From NCBI RefSeq assembly GCF_016458305.1, contig NZ_JAEMHL010000003.1:496001-560000 (forward strand): a stretch of 64,000 nt of DNA, in the 5' to 3' direction. Source of the DNA: Geomonas anaerohicana. GTDB taxonomy: Bacteria > Desulfobacterota > Desulfuromonadia > Geobacterales > Geobacteraceae. Shown one piece after another: positions 18,260-26,049 of this stretch. Made by a program: the position numbers and the translations under genes. Position 1 is the first letter of the stretch; each line of letters opens with the position of its first letter. Under the pieces are notes generated by a model that saw only the letters and a list, made by a program, of their open reading frames with translations, was not told where the DNA came from and ran no database searches.

Positions 18260-19402
18260 CTATTCCGCTCTCCTGAGTTCGATCCAGAACCGGCTCCCCT
18301 CCCCTTCCTTCGATTCCAATCCAATGCGCCCCCCGAGGCGCTGCACCGCCCTGCGCACGATGGCAAGCCCCACCCCGGTGCCCGGGTAGCTCTCCATGCT
18401 GTGCAGGCGTTCGAAGATCTTGAAGATCCTCTCCTGGTGCTGCTGGGCGATACCGATACCGTTGTCCTGTACGTACAGGCGGCAGTATTCCTGCGACTCG
18501 TCGGTCCAGATGCGCAGCAGGGGTACGACACCCTTGGGGACGAACTTTATGCCGTTGGTCATCAGGTTGAGCACCACCTGCACCAGAACGGCGTGGTGCC
18601 CGATCACGGTGGGTAGGTCGCTGGCGGTCTCCAGTCGGTAGGGTTTGCCGCCCGCTGCCAGTTCCAGTTGCTGGGACGCGTCGCGCACCACCTGGTCCAG
18701 CCGCACCGGCTCCAGCGTGATTTCCTGCCTGCTGACCCTGCTGTAGGCGAGCAGATCCTGGATGAGCCGGTCCATTCCTTGTGCGGCGTTCTTGATGCGC
18801 ACCAGGTAGGCGCTGCGTTCGGCCGGCGTCTGCTGCTCGTCGTCCAAAAGGATCTCGGCGAAAGCCTGCATGGCGCGGATGGGAGCGCGCAGATCGTGGG
18901 ATACCGAGAAGGCGAAGGAATCGAGCTCCTCGTTGATCTCCTCGAGCTGCGCGGTGCGCTCGGCGACGCGGCGGTCCATGGTGGCGGCTTCTTTTTCCAG
19001 CTGCGCGGTGAGGTCCGCTATCTCCGCCTCCTCCTCGCGGTAGCGCGTGCAGTCGCTGATGACCATGCCGATGTGGTTGTCGGTGAGGGCGAAGATGCGG
19101 ACCCGGTAGAAGAACTCGTCACGCGCCACCTCCCCCAGCTCCAGGGACCCGCCGAACGCGGCCAGCCGGTGGCAGTGGTCCTTGAATTGATCGGGATCGA
19201 ACCACCCCGGAAAGCAGTCGGTCACCAGGCAATTGTTGAAGTTGAAGGACTTGCACCGGCACAGCCTGACCGCGGCAGGGTTCATCTCGATGACCTTCGG
19301 AGGAGTTTCCGGGTTGCGCACGTCCAGGAGCAGGATGGCGAGCGCCTCCCGCATGTTGGTGAACATCAATCGGTAGAGCTGCTCAGCCTGTTCCATGTCC
19401 AT
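18260..19402 (-). CDS. PAS sensor histidine kinase with Cys-rich sensor domain
   Basis: 380 aa, soluble. The N-terminal PAS-like domain is unusually rich in cysteine (C48, C50, C58, C63, C77 in segments RLCRCKSF, NNCLVTDC and FKDHCHR), a pattern compatible with a metal, FeS or redox sensor. A coiled coil leads into FSVSHDLRAPI with phospho-H169, and the ATPase domain has VLNLMTNGIKF, QDNGIGI and GTGVGLAIVRR. ATG 19402 is selected over upstream codons because AGGAG lies nine bases before it. It is the first gene of the 19402-17760 pair and probably phosphorylates the receiver that follows. Confidence 0.9.
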   Translation of the reverse strand: MDMEQAEQLYRLMFTNMREALAILLLDVRNPETPPKVIEMNPAAVRLCRCKSFNFNNCLVTDCFPGWFDPDQFKDHCHRLAAFGGSLELGEVARDEFFYRVRIFALTDNHIGMVISDCTRYREEEAEIADLTAQLEKEAATMDRRVAERTAQLEEINEELDSFAFSVSHDLRAPIRAMQAFAEILLDDEQQTPAERSAYLVRIKNAAQGMDRLIQDLLAYSRVSRQEITLEPVRLDQVVRDASQQLELAAGGKPYRLETASDLPTVIGHHAVLVQVVLNLMTNGIKFVPKGVVPLLRIWTDESQEYCRLYVQDNGIGIAQQHQERIFKIFERLHSMESYPGTGVGLAIVRRAVQRLGGRIGLESKEGEGSRFWIELRRAE

Positions 19403-19529
19403 GGCGGGCTCTCCTTGGCAAATGCAGAAGAGTATAGCGAAGTAAGATTTGTTTGCACTAATGTTTTGTCGGGCCAAGCGACATGGATCATATGGCGGGA
19501 TTGCAGTGGCGGCGCGGATGGGAGGGGAG

Positions 19530-20090
19530 TTACTTTATCGAGATGTAAGGATTTCCGTCGAGGTAGAATCGCAGCGGCTTTGTGGCCCAGATGCCGGAGT
19601 AGTCGACGCCGACGCGGGGGCGCGCCACCACCTGACGTGGAGCGCTCTGGTCCCGGGGCGAGATGAAGAAATCGGGGCTCTCCAGGTCGTGCCCGTTCTG
19701 GCGCAGGTCGATGCCCATGGCGCGGCACAAAAGCCCCGGCCCCTGGGTTCGGCCAGCCAGGTTCTGCACCGGTTCGAGGGCGCGCAGCAAAACGGCGCAG
19801 GCGCTGCCTTCCCGCTCGGTCACCACGTTCATGCAACAGTAGATCCCGTAGATGAGATAGACGTAGGCAAAACCGGGCGGGCCGAAGAGGATGCGGGTGC
19901 GCGGCGTCAGCCCCTTTGAGGAATGCGCCGCCAGGTCGCTCTCGCCGAGATATGCCTCCACCTCGACGATCTTACCCACCCTCACCTCTCCGGCCACATC
20001 GTGGACCAGGAAGGCGCCCAGGAGATCGTGTGCGACTGCAACCGTGTCGCGGTCGTAGAAGGCGCGCGGCACCGGGGCCAACGAGGTCAT
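19530..20090 (-). CDS. mpg: DNA-3-methyladenine glycosylase (Mpg/AAG family)
   Basis: Base-excision repair enzyme removing alkylated and deaminated purines. The 186-aa protein has family hallmarks: VEVEAYLGESDLAAHS near the N-terminus with the catalytic Glu, then FGPPGFAYVYLIYGIY, the Tyr-rich DNA-intercalating segment, NVVTE and the QGPGLLCRAMGI helix. The length matches bacterial Mpg. The frame has ATG codons at 20096 and 20090; AGGAG directly abuts the first but is six bases from the second, so 20090 is chosen. It lies just downstream of a lipoprotein gene and has no functional tie to the neighbouring kinases. Confidence 0.93.
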   Translation of the reverse strand: MTSLAPVPRAFYDRDTVAVAHDLLGAFLVHDVAGEVRVGKIVEVEAYLGESDLAAHSSKGLTPRTRILFGPPGFAYVYLIYGIYCCMNVVTEREGSACAVLLRALEPVQNLAGRTQGPGLLCRAMGIDLRQNGHDLESPDFFISPRDQSAPRQVVARPRVGVDYSGIWATKPLRFYLDGNPYISIK

Positions 20091-20099
20091 CGGCATCTC

Positions 20100-20729
20100 C
20101 TAGATCAATCCTTCCTTCTTGAGGGATTTGACCACCTTGTGCGCCAGATCCTTGCCCACCTTGGTGACGTTCTCCGGCTCCATGGTCTGCATGGTGGAGG
20201 CCCAGACGAGCTTGTCCGAGCCCAGGTCGAACAGGTTTACCTGCATGGTGGCTACGTCGTAGGTGGACACGTAGATCGGGCCGTAAAGCGCCATGGAGCG
20301 GTAGTAACCGGGGAAGTCCCAGTCAGGAAACGCGGGAGGATACCAGTACCCCGGATACGGCGTGGCGACGGCACTCGGCTGCACCGTGGTCTGCTTCTCC
20401 ACCTTGATGGTCTGCACGGTCAAGACGCCCTGCGAGCCGGTGGAGCGCACGGCGCGGTCCAGTGCGTGCCAGTCCGGCAGCTTCACCTGCGACAGGATAG
20501 TGTAGCTGGAGACCGCCTCGACCCCGTGCCGGTGCAGTTCGCTGACCAGCATGTCCTCGTAGACGGCCCGGCTCCCCTCTTTCCTGGCAAAACTGACCAC
20601 GAGCACCTTGTGCAGTCGGCTGCCGCTCAAAACCGGGTTGCGCCAGGTATCCACGACAGAAACCGAAGCGCAGGAGCAAAGTATGGTGGTCAAACACAAC
20701 ACTACGGCGATCCTGATCAGGTTGCGCAT
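20100..20729 (-). CDS. Predicted outer-membrane lipoprotein, DUF4136-like
   Basis: 209 aa with a type II signal peptide: a short basic start, a hydrophobic core, then ILCSC with the lipidated cysteine near residue 20. The mature part begins VSVVDTWRNPVL and later has KVLVVSFARKEGSR and LVWASTMQT, a pattern seen in DUF4136-type lipoproteins. A Pro/Tyr-rich segment (TPYPGYWYPPAFP) lies near the middle. Function is unknown. It is divergent from the universal stress protein gene across a 213-base region and may be co-transcribed with mpg, which starts within 10 bases of its stop. Confidence 0.8.
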   Translation of the reverse strand: MRNLIRIAVVLCLTTILCSCASVSVVDTWRNPVLSGSRLHKVLVVSFARKEGSRAVYEDMLVSELHRHGVEAVSSYTILSQVKLPDWHALDRAVRSTGSQGVLTVQTIKVEKQTTVQPSAVATPYPGYWYPPAFPDWDFPGYYRSMALYGPIYVSTYDVATMQVNLFDLGSDKLVWASTMQTMEPENVTKVGKDLAHKVVKSLKKEGLI

Positions 20730-20815
20730 GTGTCACCTCCGTTGACGGCTGGAATTGGCTTACTGGCTGGGTTTGGAAGGGGTTCCGGGAAAAGATTGGA
20801 AATATTTATACCAAG

Positions 20816-20843
20816 TTGCTGCAGGTTGGCAATCGTATATACT
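20816..20843 (+). promoter_or_regulatory. Possible sigma-70 promoter for usp-rubredoxin
   Basis: TTGCTG at 20816-20821 and TATACT at 20838-20843 are separated by 16 bases, with AT-rich sequence upstream. Transcription would begin near 20850, about 90 bases before the usp start. Prediction by eye only. Confidence 0.4.
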
Positions 20844-20942
20844 GGGGTGGTCAATCATTAGCGCCTCCCCCTCGCCGCATTCGTTAACAACATCGTAAAA
20901 AAGCGCAATTCAGGCTACAACATTCACTCAGGAGGCAAGGCC

Positions 20943-21425
20943 ATGGAAAATTACAAACGTGTTCTCGTGGTCAACAGGATGAGCGAATACTGCCGGGATG
21001 CCGTCCAGGCAGGCGTATCCATCGCCAGGAGATACGGCTCGGAACTGATGGTGCTCCACATCGCCACCAATCCCGAAGGGACCATGAGTATGGCGGGAGG
21101 CGCGCTCAACGCCCCCAGCGCCATCCCCGACGATGTAAAGAACTACGCCAGTGTCAGGGAACGGGCCAAGGACGAACTGGATCAGATGATCGGGCACGAG
21201 ATACGCGCCGGGCTCCCCATCAAGGTCATCATCAAAGAGGGCAAACCGGTAGATGAGATCATGCAGGTGGTCAAGGACGAGAAGATCGACCTCATGGTGC
21301 TGCTGGCCCATGAAGAGGGGCGTATCGAGCACATGCTCTTTGGCCGCGACAACGATGCCATCCTGCGTCGCATGCCTTGCAGCATTTTGCTGATCAAGAG
21401 GGAGCCGGACGCGGTCAAGTGGTAG
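20943..21425 (+). CDS. Universal stress protein (UspA family)
   Basis: 160-aa cytoplasmic protein with the UspA alpha/beta fold. It opens YKRVLVVNRMSEYCRDA, has a helix ending in AGLPIKVIIKEGKPVDEI, and finishes with the nucleotide-contact region HEEGRIEHMLFGRDNDAILRRM followed by SILLIKRE. The usual ATP-binding G-x2-G-x9-G-S/T motif reads EGRIEHMLFGRDNDAI, so nucleotide binding is uncertain. A strong AGGAGG ribosome site precedes ATG 20943. It is 25 bases upstream of a rubredoxin gene and both end at one terminator, suggesting a shared stress or oxygen-exposure response. Confidence 0.9.
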   Translation: MENYKRVLVVNRMSEYCRDAVQAGVSIARRYGSELMVLHIATNPEGTMSMAGGALNAPSAIPDDVKNYASVRERAKDELDQMIGHEIRAGLPIKVIIKEGKPVDEIMQVVKDEKIDLMVLLAHEEGRIEHMLFGRDNDAILRRMPCSILLIKREPDAVKW

Positions 21426-21450
21426 CTCGCGCAAGCGAAGGGAGATAACC

Positions 21451-21621
21451 ATGCAGCGATGGACCTGCACCATTTGCCAATATGTGTACGATCCCGACGA
21501 GGGAGACCCCGTCAACGACGTTCCCCCCGATATCTCCTTCGAGGAGTTGCTGCCCGACTGGCATTGTCCCGTGTGCAAGGCGGCCAAGAGCTTCTTCGAA
21601 CCGTATCCTGAGGAGCCCTAG
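21451..21621 (+). CDS. Rubredoxin
   Basis: 56-aa electron carrier with one iron held by four cysteines. C6 and C9 lie in CTICQYVYDP; C39 and C42 lie in WHCPVCKAAKS. The spacing, the aromatic residues and the D-P-D-E-G-D-P loop are typical. Compared with the classic G-V/T-x-P-G-T-x-F segment it reads NDVPPDISFEEL, a normal variation. The ribosome site AAGGGAG is well placed before ATG 21451. It is co-transcribed with the universal stress protein and may supply electrons to oxygen- or superoxide-reducing enzymes elsewhere in the genome; no such partner is in the window. Confidence 0.93.
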   Translation: MQRWTCTICQYVYDPDEGDPVNDVPPDISFEELLPDWHCPVCKAAKSFFEPYPEEP

Positions 21622-21663
21622 CGCTGACGGGAAAGCGATGCGACGACTGGATGAAACCTGCGG

Positions 21664-21691
21664 GGGCAGGTCCTGGGACCTGCCCTTTTTT
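21664..21691 (+). terminator. Rho-independent terminator after rubredoxin
   Basis: Perfect 10-bp inverted repeat GGGCAGGTCC / GGACCTGCCC (21664-21673 and 21676-21685) followed by six T. It closes the usp-rubredoxin transcript and separates it from the ABC genes. Confidence 0.9.
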
Positions 21692-21758
21692 ATGCCTCTG
21701 TCTGTAAACCTCCCCTCGTGGAGATTCACCTTGATCGAAGAAACGGAACCCTGCCCTG

Positions 21759-22439
21759 ATGACCATCCTGCAAGCGCTCGACGTTACCAAGAACTACCGC
21801 ATCGGCAACCGCGACATAACCGTATTGGACCGTGTCTCCCTGGCAGTATCGGAGGGGGAATTCCTGGTGGTGAAGGGTGAAAGCGGCAGCGGCAAATCGA
21901 CCCTGCTCACCATCCTTTCCGGCCTGGACCGCCCGGACCAGGGGCGTGTCCTAATCGAAGGACGCGACATCACCGATCTTACCGAGGATGCCCTGGCGCC
22001 GCTGCGCAACAGCACCTTCGGCTTCGTGTTCCAGTCCTTCCATCTGGTCCCGTCGCTGACCGCCCTGGAGAACGTCACCTTTCCAGCCGAACTGCGGCAA
22101 GACCGCGGGGCCCGGGCCAAGGCCGAGGCGCTTATGGAGCGGGTGGGACTGGCGCACCGCATGACCAGCTTCCCGCACCAACTCTCCGGTGGCGAAAAGC
22201 AGCGCTGCGCCATCTGCCGCGCCCTCATCAACGATCCCCGCATCATCTTCGCCGACGAGCCCACCGGCAACCTCGATTCGGTCAACGGTTCCGCCGTACT
22301 GCAACTGCTGCTGGAACTGCAGCGCGAACGCGGCACCACGCTGCTCATGGTGACCCACAGCCCGGAAATTGCCGGGAGCGCCGACCGCGTGGTGACGCTT
22401 AAGGACGGGCGGGTAGTGACGGACGCGGCGCATGGTTAA
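21759..22439 (+). CDS. ABC transporter ATPase (YbbA/LolD type)
   Basis: 226-aa ATPase of the MacB/LolD/YbbA group that energises FtsX-type permeases. Walker A is GESGSGKST at 40-48, then the Q-loop FVFQSFHLVPSLT, the signature HQLSGGEKQR, Walker B IIFADEPTGNLDS and H-loop MVTHSPEIA. It overlaps the permease start by 8 bases, showing translational coupling. E. coli ybbA-ybbP lies next to tesA, and a TesA-type gene follows here as well, which favours the YbbA assignment over LolD. The substrate is unknown. Confidence 0.9.
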   Translation: MTILQALDVTKNYRIGNRDITVLDRVSLAVSEGEFLVVKGESGSGKSTLLTILSGLDRPDQGRVLIEGRDITDLTEDALAPLRNSTFGFVFQSFHLVPSLTALENVTFPAELRQDRGARAKAEALMERVGLAHRMTSFPHQLSGGEKQRCAICRALINDPRIIFADEPTGNLDSVNGSAVLQLLLELQRERGTTLLMVTHSPEIAGSADRVVTLKDGRVVTDAAHG

Positions 22440-24930
22440 TCTGCGCTTCATCGTGCGCCAGATGACCGGGGCAAAGCGGCAGTGCGCCGTCTTCATCCTC
22501 TGCGTCGCCCTCTCCATGATCACGCTGGTGTCGCTGGGGAGCTTCCGGGAGAGTGTCGAGAGTTCCCTGTTGCGCGACGCACAGTCACTGCACGCCGCCG
22601 ACATCATCGTCCGATCCCACGCCCCACTCCCCTCAGCCCTGGACCAGGAAATTGCCACTCTGGTCCGGAATGGGCAGGTAAAAAGTGCGCAGTACTGGGA
22701 CTTTTACTCGGTAGTACAGAAAGTAAAGGGTGAAGGTTCTCTGCTCTGCGACCTGAAGGTGGTCGAGCCGGGATACCCCTTCTACGGCCGCGTTCTGCTG
22801 CGCTCGGGCAAGGGGCTCGCCGAGGTGCTCAAGCCGGGGAGCCTCGTCGTCGAGCAGCAGCTTTTGGACCGCCTGCACCTGCAACCCGGCGATTCGCTCA
22901 AGGTGGGCAATGCGACGCTGGTGGTGCGCGACGTGGTACTGCAGGAGCCGGACCGGCCGGTGAACTTCTTTTCGCTGGGACCGAGGGTATTCGTTGCCGC
23001 CGCGGACAAGGAGTCCTTGGGGCTGATCGGCCTGGGAAGCCGGGTGGAGCACGTGACCCTGCTGAAAGTAGCCCGCCAGAAAGACCTGGACGCCATCGCC
23101 TCCCGTCTGGCCGCCACGACCGATGAAACCCGCGTGCGGGTCGCCACCTATAAAAACGCCGGCTCCCGGGTAAAACGTTTCTTCGACAACCTCCTGTTTT
23201 TCCTCAATCTGAGCGGCATATTCACGCTGCTCCTCTCCGGTTTTGGGATCCAGAGCACACTCTTTGCGCTGTTGAAGGAACAGGAACGAACCATCGCGGT
23301 GCTGAAGGCGCTCGGCGCCAAGAGTCGTTTCATCATCGGCCATTTCCTGACCGTCACCCTGGTCCTCGGCGCCATCGGCACCCTGGTGGGTCTCACCGGC
23401 AGTTTCCTGTTGCAGCGCTTTCTCCCCGCCCTGTTCAGCGGGCTCATTCCGGCCCAGGTGACGCTGCAGATCTCGTCCGGCGCGATCTGGCAGGGGATGC
23501 TGATCGGCCTCATGGTGGTGCTCCTGTTCACCGCCCTCCCCTTGTACCGGCTCAAGGAAGTCAAGCCGCGCGCCATCTTCGGAAAGGAGGAATCCGCGCG
23601 GCTCTGGAACCGCGCCACCTGGATCATCGCCGCGTTGGGTGTACTCTTCTTCCTCGCCATGGTGCTGGTGCGACTGCGCGATCTGAAAACCGGGCTCTAT
23701 TTCATGCTCGCACTGCTCGGCCTCATCCTGGTTTCCTACCTGCTCGCGGCCCTGGTGCTGCGGCTGTTAAAGAAGAGCACGCCCGGTAACCTTGCGCTCA
23801 GGCAGGCCCTCAAGGGGCTGTTCCGTCCGCACAACGCCTCCCTTTCCATCATCGTCACGCTTTCCGCCGCCCTTGGCGTCATCTTCTCGCTCACCCTGGT
23901 CGAAAAGAACCTGGATGACAGCTTCATCACGTCTTTCCCTTCCGGTGCCCCCAACGTGTTCCTGATCGACATTCAGCCAGACCAGAAGGATGGTGTAGCG
24001 CGGCTGCTGGGGCCAACGGCCTCGTACTACCCCATCGTCAAAGGGACCGTCAGCGCGGTCAACGAGAAGCCGATCAATCCCGAGCAGGAGCGGCAGTCGC
24101 GTGGTGACAACCTCGGCCGGGAGATGAACCTCACCTACCGCAACGATCTTCTTGCCGACGAGCGCGTCGTCTCCGGCGGCAGGATGTTCCGCAAGGACTG
24201 GGGCGACGCCTTGCAGGTTTCCGTGCTGGACACGGTGCTCAAGATGCACGATATGAAGGTGGGCGACAGCATCACCTTCAAGATCCAAGGCGTTCCGATG
24301 ACCGCACGTATCGCCAGCATCCGCACCCGCACCAGCAGCGGTTTCACGCCCTTTTTCTACTTCGTGTTCCCGCCGGACGCACTCGCCGGCGCGCCACACA
24401 CCATCTTTGCCGCGATCCGGGTGGACAAAGAGCGCATCAGCGAGCTGCAGAACCAGGTGGTCGCTCAGTATCCCAACGTGAGCGTCATAGACCTCACCGA
24501 GACGGTGGTGATCTTCGGTCGCATCATGGGCAAGCTCTCCACCATCGTCCGCTTCTTCACTTCGTTCAGTATCGCTGTGGGTGTGCTGATTGTGATAAGC
24601 TCAGTGTTCGCGACGCGCTACGCCCGGATCCAGGAAGCCGTCTATTTCACCATCCTCGGCGCCAGGCGCAGGTTCGTGCTGGCCGTTTTTGCCGCCGAGA
24701 ACCTGTTGCTGGGGTTGGTCAGCGGGGTCATCGCTCTGCTCATGTCCCAGGTGGCCAGCCTGCTCATCTGCCGCAAGGGCCTGGACATGGAGTACCGCTC
24801 CTACCCTGCCGACAGCCTGCTGCTGGTGGCGGGCACCACGCTGCTGGTGGTTGCGGTCGGCCTGGCGGTGACACTGCCGCTGCTGCGCCAAAAGCCGGTG
24901 ACCTTCCTGCGCGAACAGTCGGACGAGTAG
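22432..24930 (+). CDS. FtsX-type ABC permease (YbbP-like)
   Basis: 832-aa inner-membrane protein. TM1 lies near residues 17-37, a large periplasmic domain follows to ~240, and a first FtsX unit (~245-375) contains three helices. Further helices occur around 390-450 and 465-490. After a second soluble domain (~495-690) there is a second FtsX unit with helices near 715, 755 and 805. ALKALGAKSRFIIG and FTILGARRRFVL are the paired cytoplasmic coupling segments. The two-FtsX layout and length match YbbP rather than LolC/MacB. It is coupled to the ATPase gene. A role in moving or processing envelope lipids or proteins is possible but unproven. Confidence 0.88.
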   Translation: MVNLRFIVRQMTGAKRQCAVFILCVALSMITLVSLGSFRESVESSLLRDAQSLHAADIIVRSHAPLPSALDQEIATLVRNGQVKSAQYWDFYSVVQKVKGEGSLLCDLKVVEPGYPFYGRVLLRSGKGLAEVLKPGSLVVEQQLLDRLHLQPGDSLKVGNATLVVRDVVLQEPDRPVNFFSLGPRVFVAAADKESLGLIGLGSRVEHVTLLKVARQKDLDAIASRLAATTDETRVRVATYKNAGSRVKRFFDNLLFFLNLSGIFTLLLSGFGIQSTLFALLKEQERTIAVLKALGAKSRFIIGHFLTVTLVLGAIGTLVGLTGSFLLQRFLPALFSGLIPAQVTLQISSGAIWQGMLIGLMVVLLFTALPLYRLKEVKPRAIFGKEESARLWNRATWIIAALGVLFFLAMVLVRLRDLKTGLYFMLALLGLILVSYLLAALVLRLLKKSTPGNLALRQALKGLFRPHNASLSIIVTLSAALGVIFSLTLVEKNLDDSFITSFPSGAPNVFLIDIQPDQKDGVARLLGPTASYYPIVKGTVSAVNEKPINPEQERQSRGDNLGREMNLTYRNDLLADERVVSGGRMFRKDWGDALQVSVLDTVLKMHDMKVGDSITFKIQGVPMTARIASIRTRTSSGFTPFFYFVFPPDALAGAPHTIFAAIRVDKERISELQNQVVAQYPNVSVIDLTETVVIFGRIMGKLSTIVRFFTSFSIAVGVLIVISSVFATRYARIQEAVYFTILGARRRFVLAVFAAENLLLGLVSGVIALLMSQVASLLICRKGLDMEYRSYPADSLLLVAGTTLLVVAVGLAVTLPLLRQKPVTFLREQSDE

Positions 24931-24941
24931 AAAGGTGTTAA

Positions 24942-24971
24942 GGGGACTGGCTCCGCAAGGTGCCTGTCCCC
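24942..24971. repeat. Palindromic repeat family 1, copy A (intergenic)
   Basis: 30-bp imperfect palindrome with arms GGGGACTGGCTCC and GGTGCCTGTCCCC, starting 11 bases after the permease stop. It is paired with an inverted copy at 25075-25103. Six further copies are at 31028, 31343, 36361, 39237, 58668 and 58743. Confidence 0.85.
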
Positions 24972-25020
24972 CTTGGTTTACCGTGCCCGCTTCACAGTTC
25001 AAAGTTTGTGGGACGGGCCT

Positions 25021-25073
25021 TAGGCCTCCTCCCCCCGGAGGGGGGAGGTCGGGAGGGGGGGCAGGAAGGCCTA
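25021..25073. repeat. C/G-rich palindrome flanked by TAGGCCT/AGGCCTA
   Basis: A core of CCCCCC-GG-A-GGGGGG is bounded by the inverted repeats TAGGCCT (25021-25027) and AGGCCTA (25067-25073). It sits between the two oppositely oriented family-1 copies, giving a nested, BIME-like structure between ybbP and tesA. Similar C/G palindromes lie at 655-745 and 47788-47880. Confidence 0.65.
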
Positions 25074-25074
25074 A

Positions 25075-25103
25075 GGGGACAGGCACCTGCGGAGCCAGTC
25101 CCC
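25075..25103. repeat. Palindromic repeat family 1, copy B (inverted)
   Basis: 29 bp, arms GGGGACAGGCACC and GGAGCCAGTCCCC around TGC: the reverse orientation of copy A. It ends 39 bases before the tesA start, so it would form a stem in the tesA leader RNA. Confidence 0.85.
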
Positions 25104-25142
25104 CTCAGGCTGCGGCACATGCTTTACGCAAAGGAGAACCTC

Positions 25143-25796
25143 ATGCGCAATCTTTTCACTATATTCACCCTCGCCCTCTGCACCGTCACCGGTGCCGGAC
25201 CGGCCCTGGCCGCGGGCGCCGCCAAGCCCGACAGCCACGGCACCATCGTCGCCTTCGGCGACAGCCTCACCGCCGGTTACGGTGTCCCCGAGTCGGAGGC
25301 CTACCCGGCCCAGTTGCAACGCAAACTGCACCAGTCCGGCTACCAGTGGACCGTCATCAACGCAGGCATCAGCGGCGAGACCAGCACCGGCGCCCTGGCC
25401 CGTGTCGACTGGCTCATGAAGCTCAAGCCCGACATCGTCATCCTGGAAACCGGCGCCAACGATGGCCTGCGCGGCCAGGACCCCGAATTCACCCGCCGCA
25501 ACATCGACAAGATCGTCTCTTCGCTGCAAGGCAAGGGCGTCATGGTGGTACTGGCCGGCATGAGAATTCTGAGGAACCTCGGCCCCTCCTACACTGCTAA
25601 ATTCGCCGCCATCTACCCCCGCGTCGCCAAGGAGCGCAAGGTGATCCTGGTCCCGTTCTTCCTGGACAAGGTTGCCGGCAAGGAGGGGCTCAACCTCTCC
25701 GACGGCATCCACCCGACCGGCAAGGGGTACGGCATCGTCACAGAGACCGTTTACCCATACGTGGTTAAAGCGATCAAACAAAAGGGAGGAGCATGA
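25143..25796 (+). CDS. tesA: GDSL-family arylesterase / acyl-CoA thioesterase I (TesA-like)
   Basis: 217-aa SGNH hydrolase that cleaves acyl esters or thioesters. It has a signal peptide (residues 1-23, ending PALA), so it should be periplasmic like E. coli TesA. Catalytic S41 is in AFGDSLTAGYG. The oxyanion Gly and Asn are in NAGISGET and ETGANDG, and D187/H190 are in SDGIHPTGKGY. ATG 25143 has an AAAGGAG ribosome site. Following ybbA-ybbP keeps the enterobacterial neighbourhood, though there tesA is divergent. It is the last gene before the PUFA synthase; a role in releasing Pfa products is conceivable, but its export argues against it. Confidence 0.9.
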   Translation: MRNLFTIFTLALCTVTGAGPALAAGAAKPDSHGTIVAFGDSLTAGYGVPESEAYPAQLQRKLHQSGYQWTVINAGISGETSTGALARVDWLMKLKPDIVILETGANDGLRGQDPEFTRRNIDKIVSSLQGKGVMVVLAGMRILRNLGPSYTAKFAAIYPRVAKERKVILVPFFLDKVAGKEGLNLSDGIHPTGKGYGIVTETVYPYVVKAIKQKGGA

Positions 25797-26049
25797 CTCT
25801 CAACCCTCTTCCCGCACTGTTAAAACTTGCCCTGAACCCGCGTCTTGTCTTGCTTTTTTGCTCGATTTAATGTACACGTACTCTGTTAAACTGGGCGCCA
25901 ATACTTACAGCCGGATCCGGCTTTCGTTGCAGCAATCGACATGATGCGTGGACCTGCCTCCTCGATACCCGAGCTTTGTCCCTCTGCCGATCCAGTACCA
26001 TTAGGCATCACAACTCCGCTGCAAATTCGTGGCAACAGGAGAATCCCGT
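25797..26049. other. Intergenic leader of the pfa genes with a 14-bp palindrome
   Basis: 253 bases, AT-rich in the first half. A perfect palindrome AGCCGGATCCGGCT lies at 25909-25922 and could be an operator or a weak tesA terminator; it lacks a T run. The pfa promoter should lie here, but no -35/-10 pair with good spacing stands out, and no GG-N10-GC sigma-54 element was found. Confidence 0.5.

Noticed and set aside
25797..26049. Sigma-54 promoter before pfaD
   Set aside because: Candidate GGGCGCCAATACTTAC does not give GC at the -12 position after ten bases.
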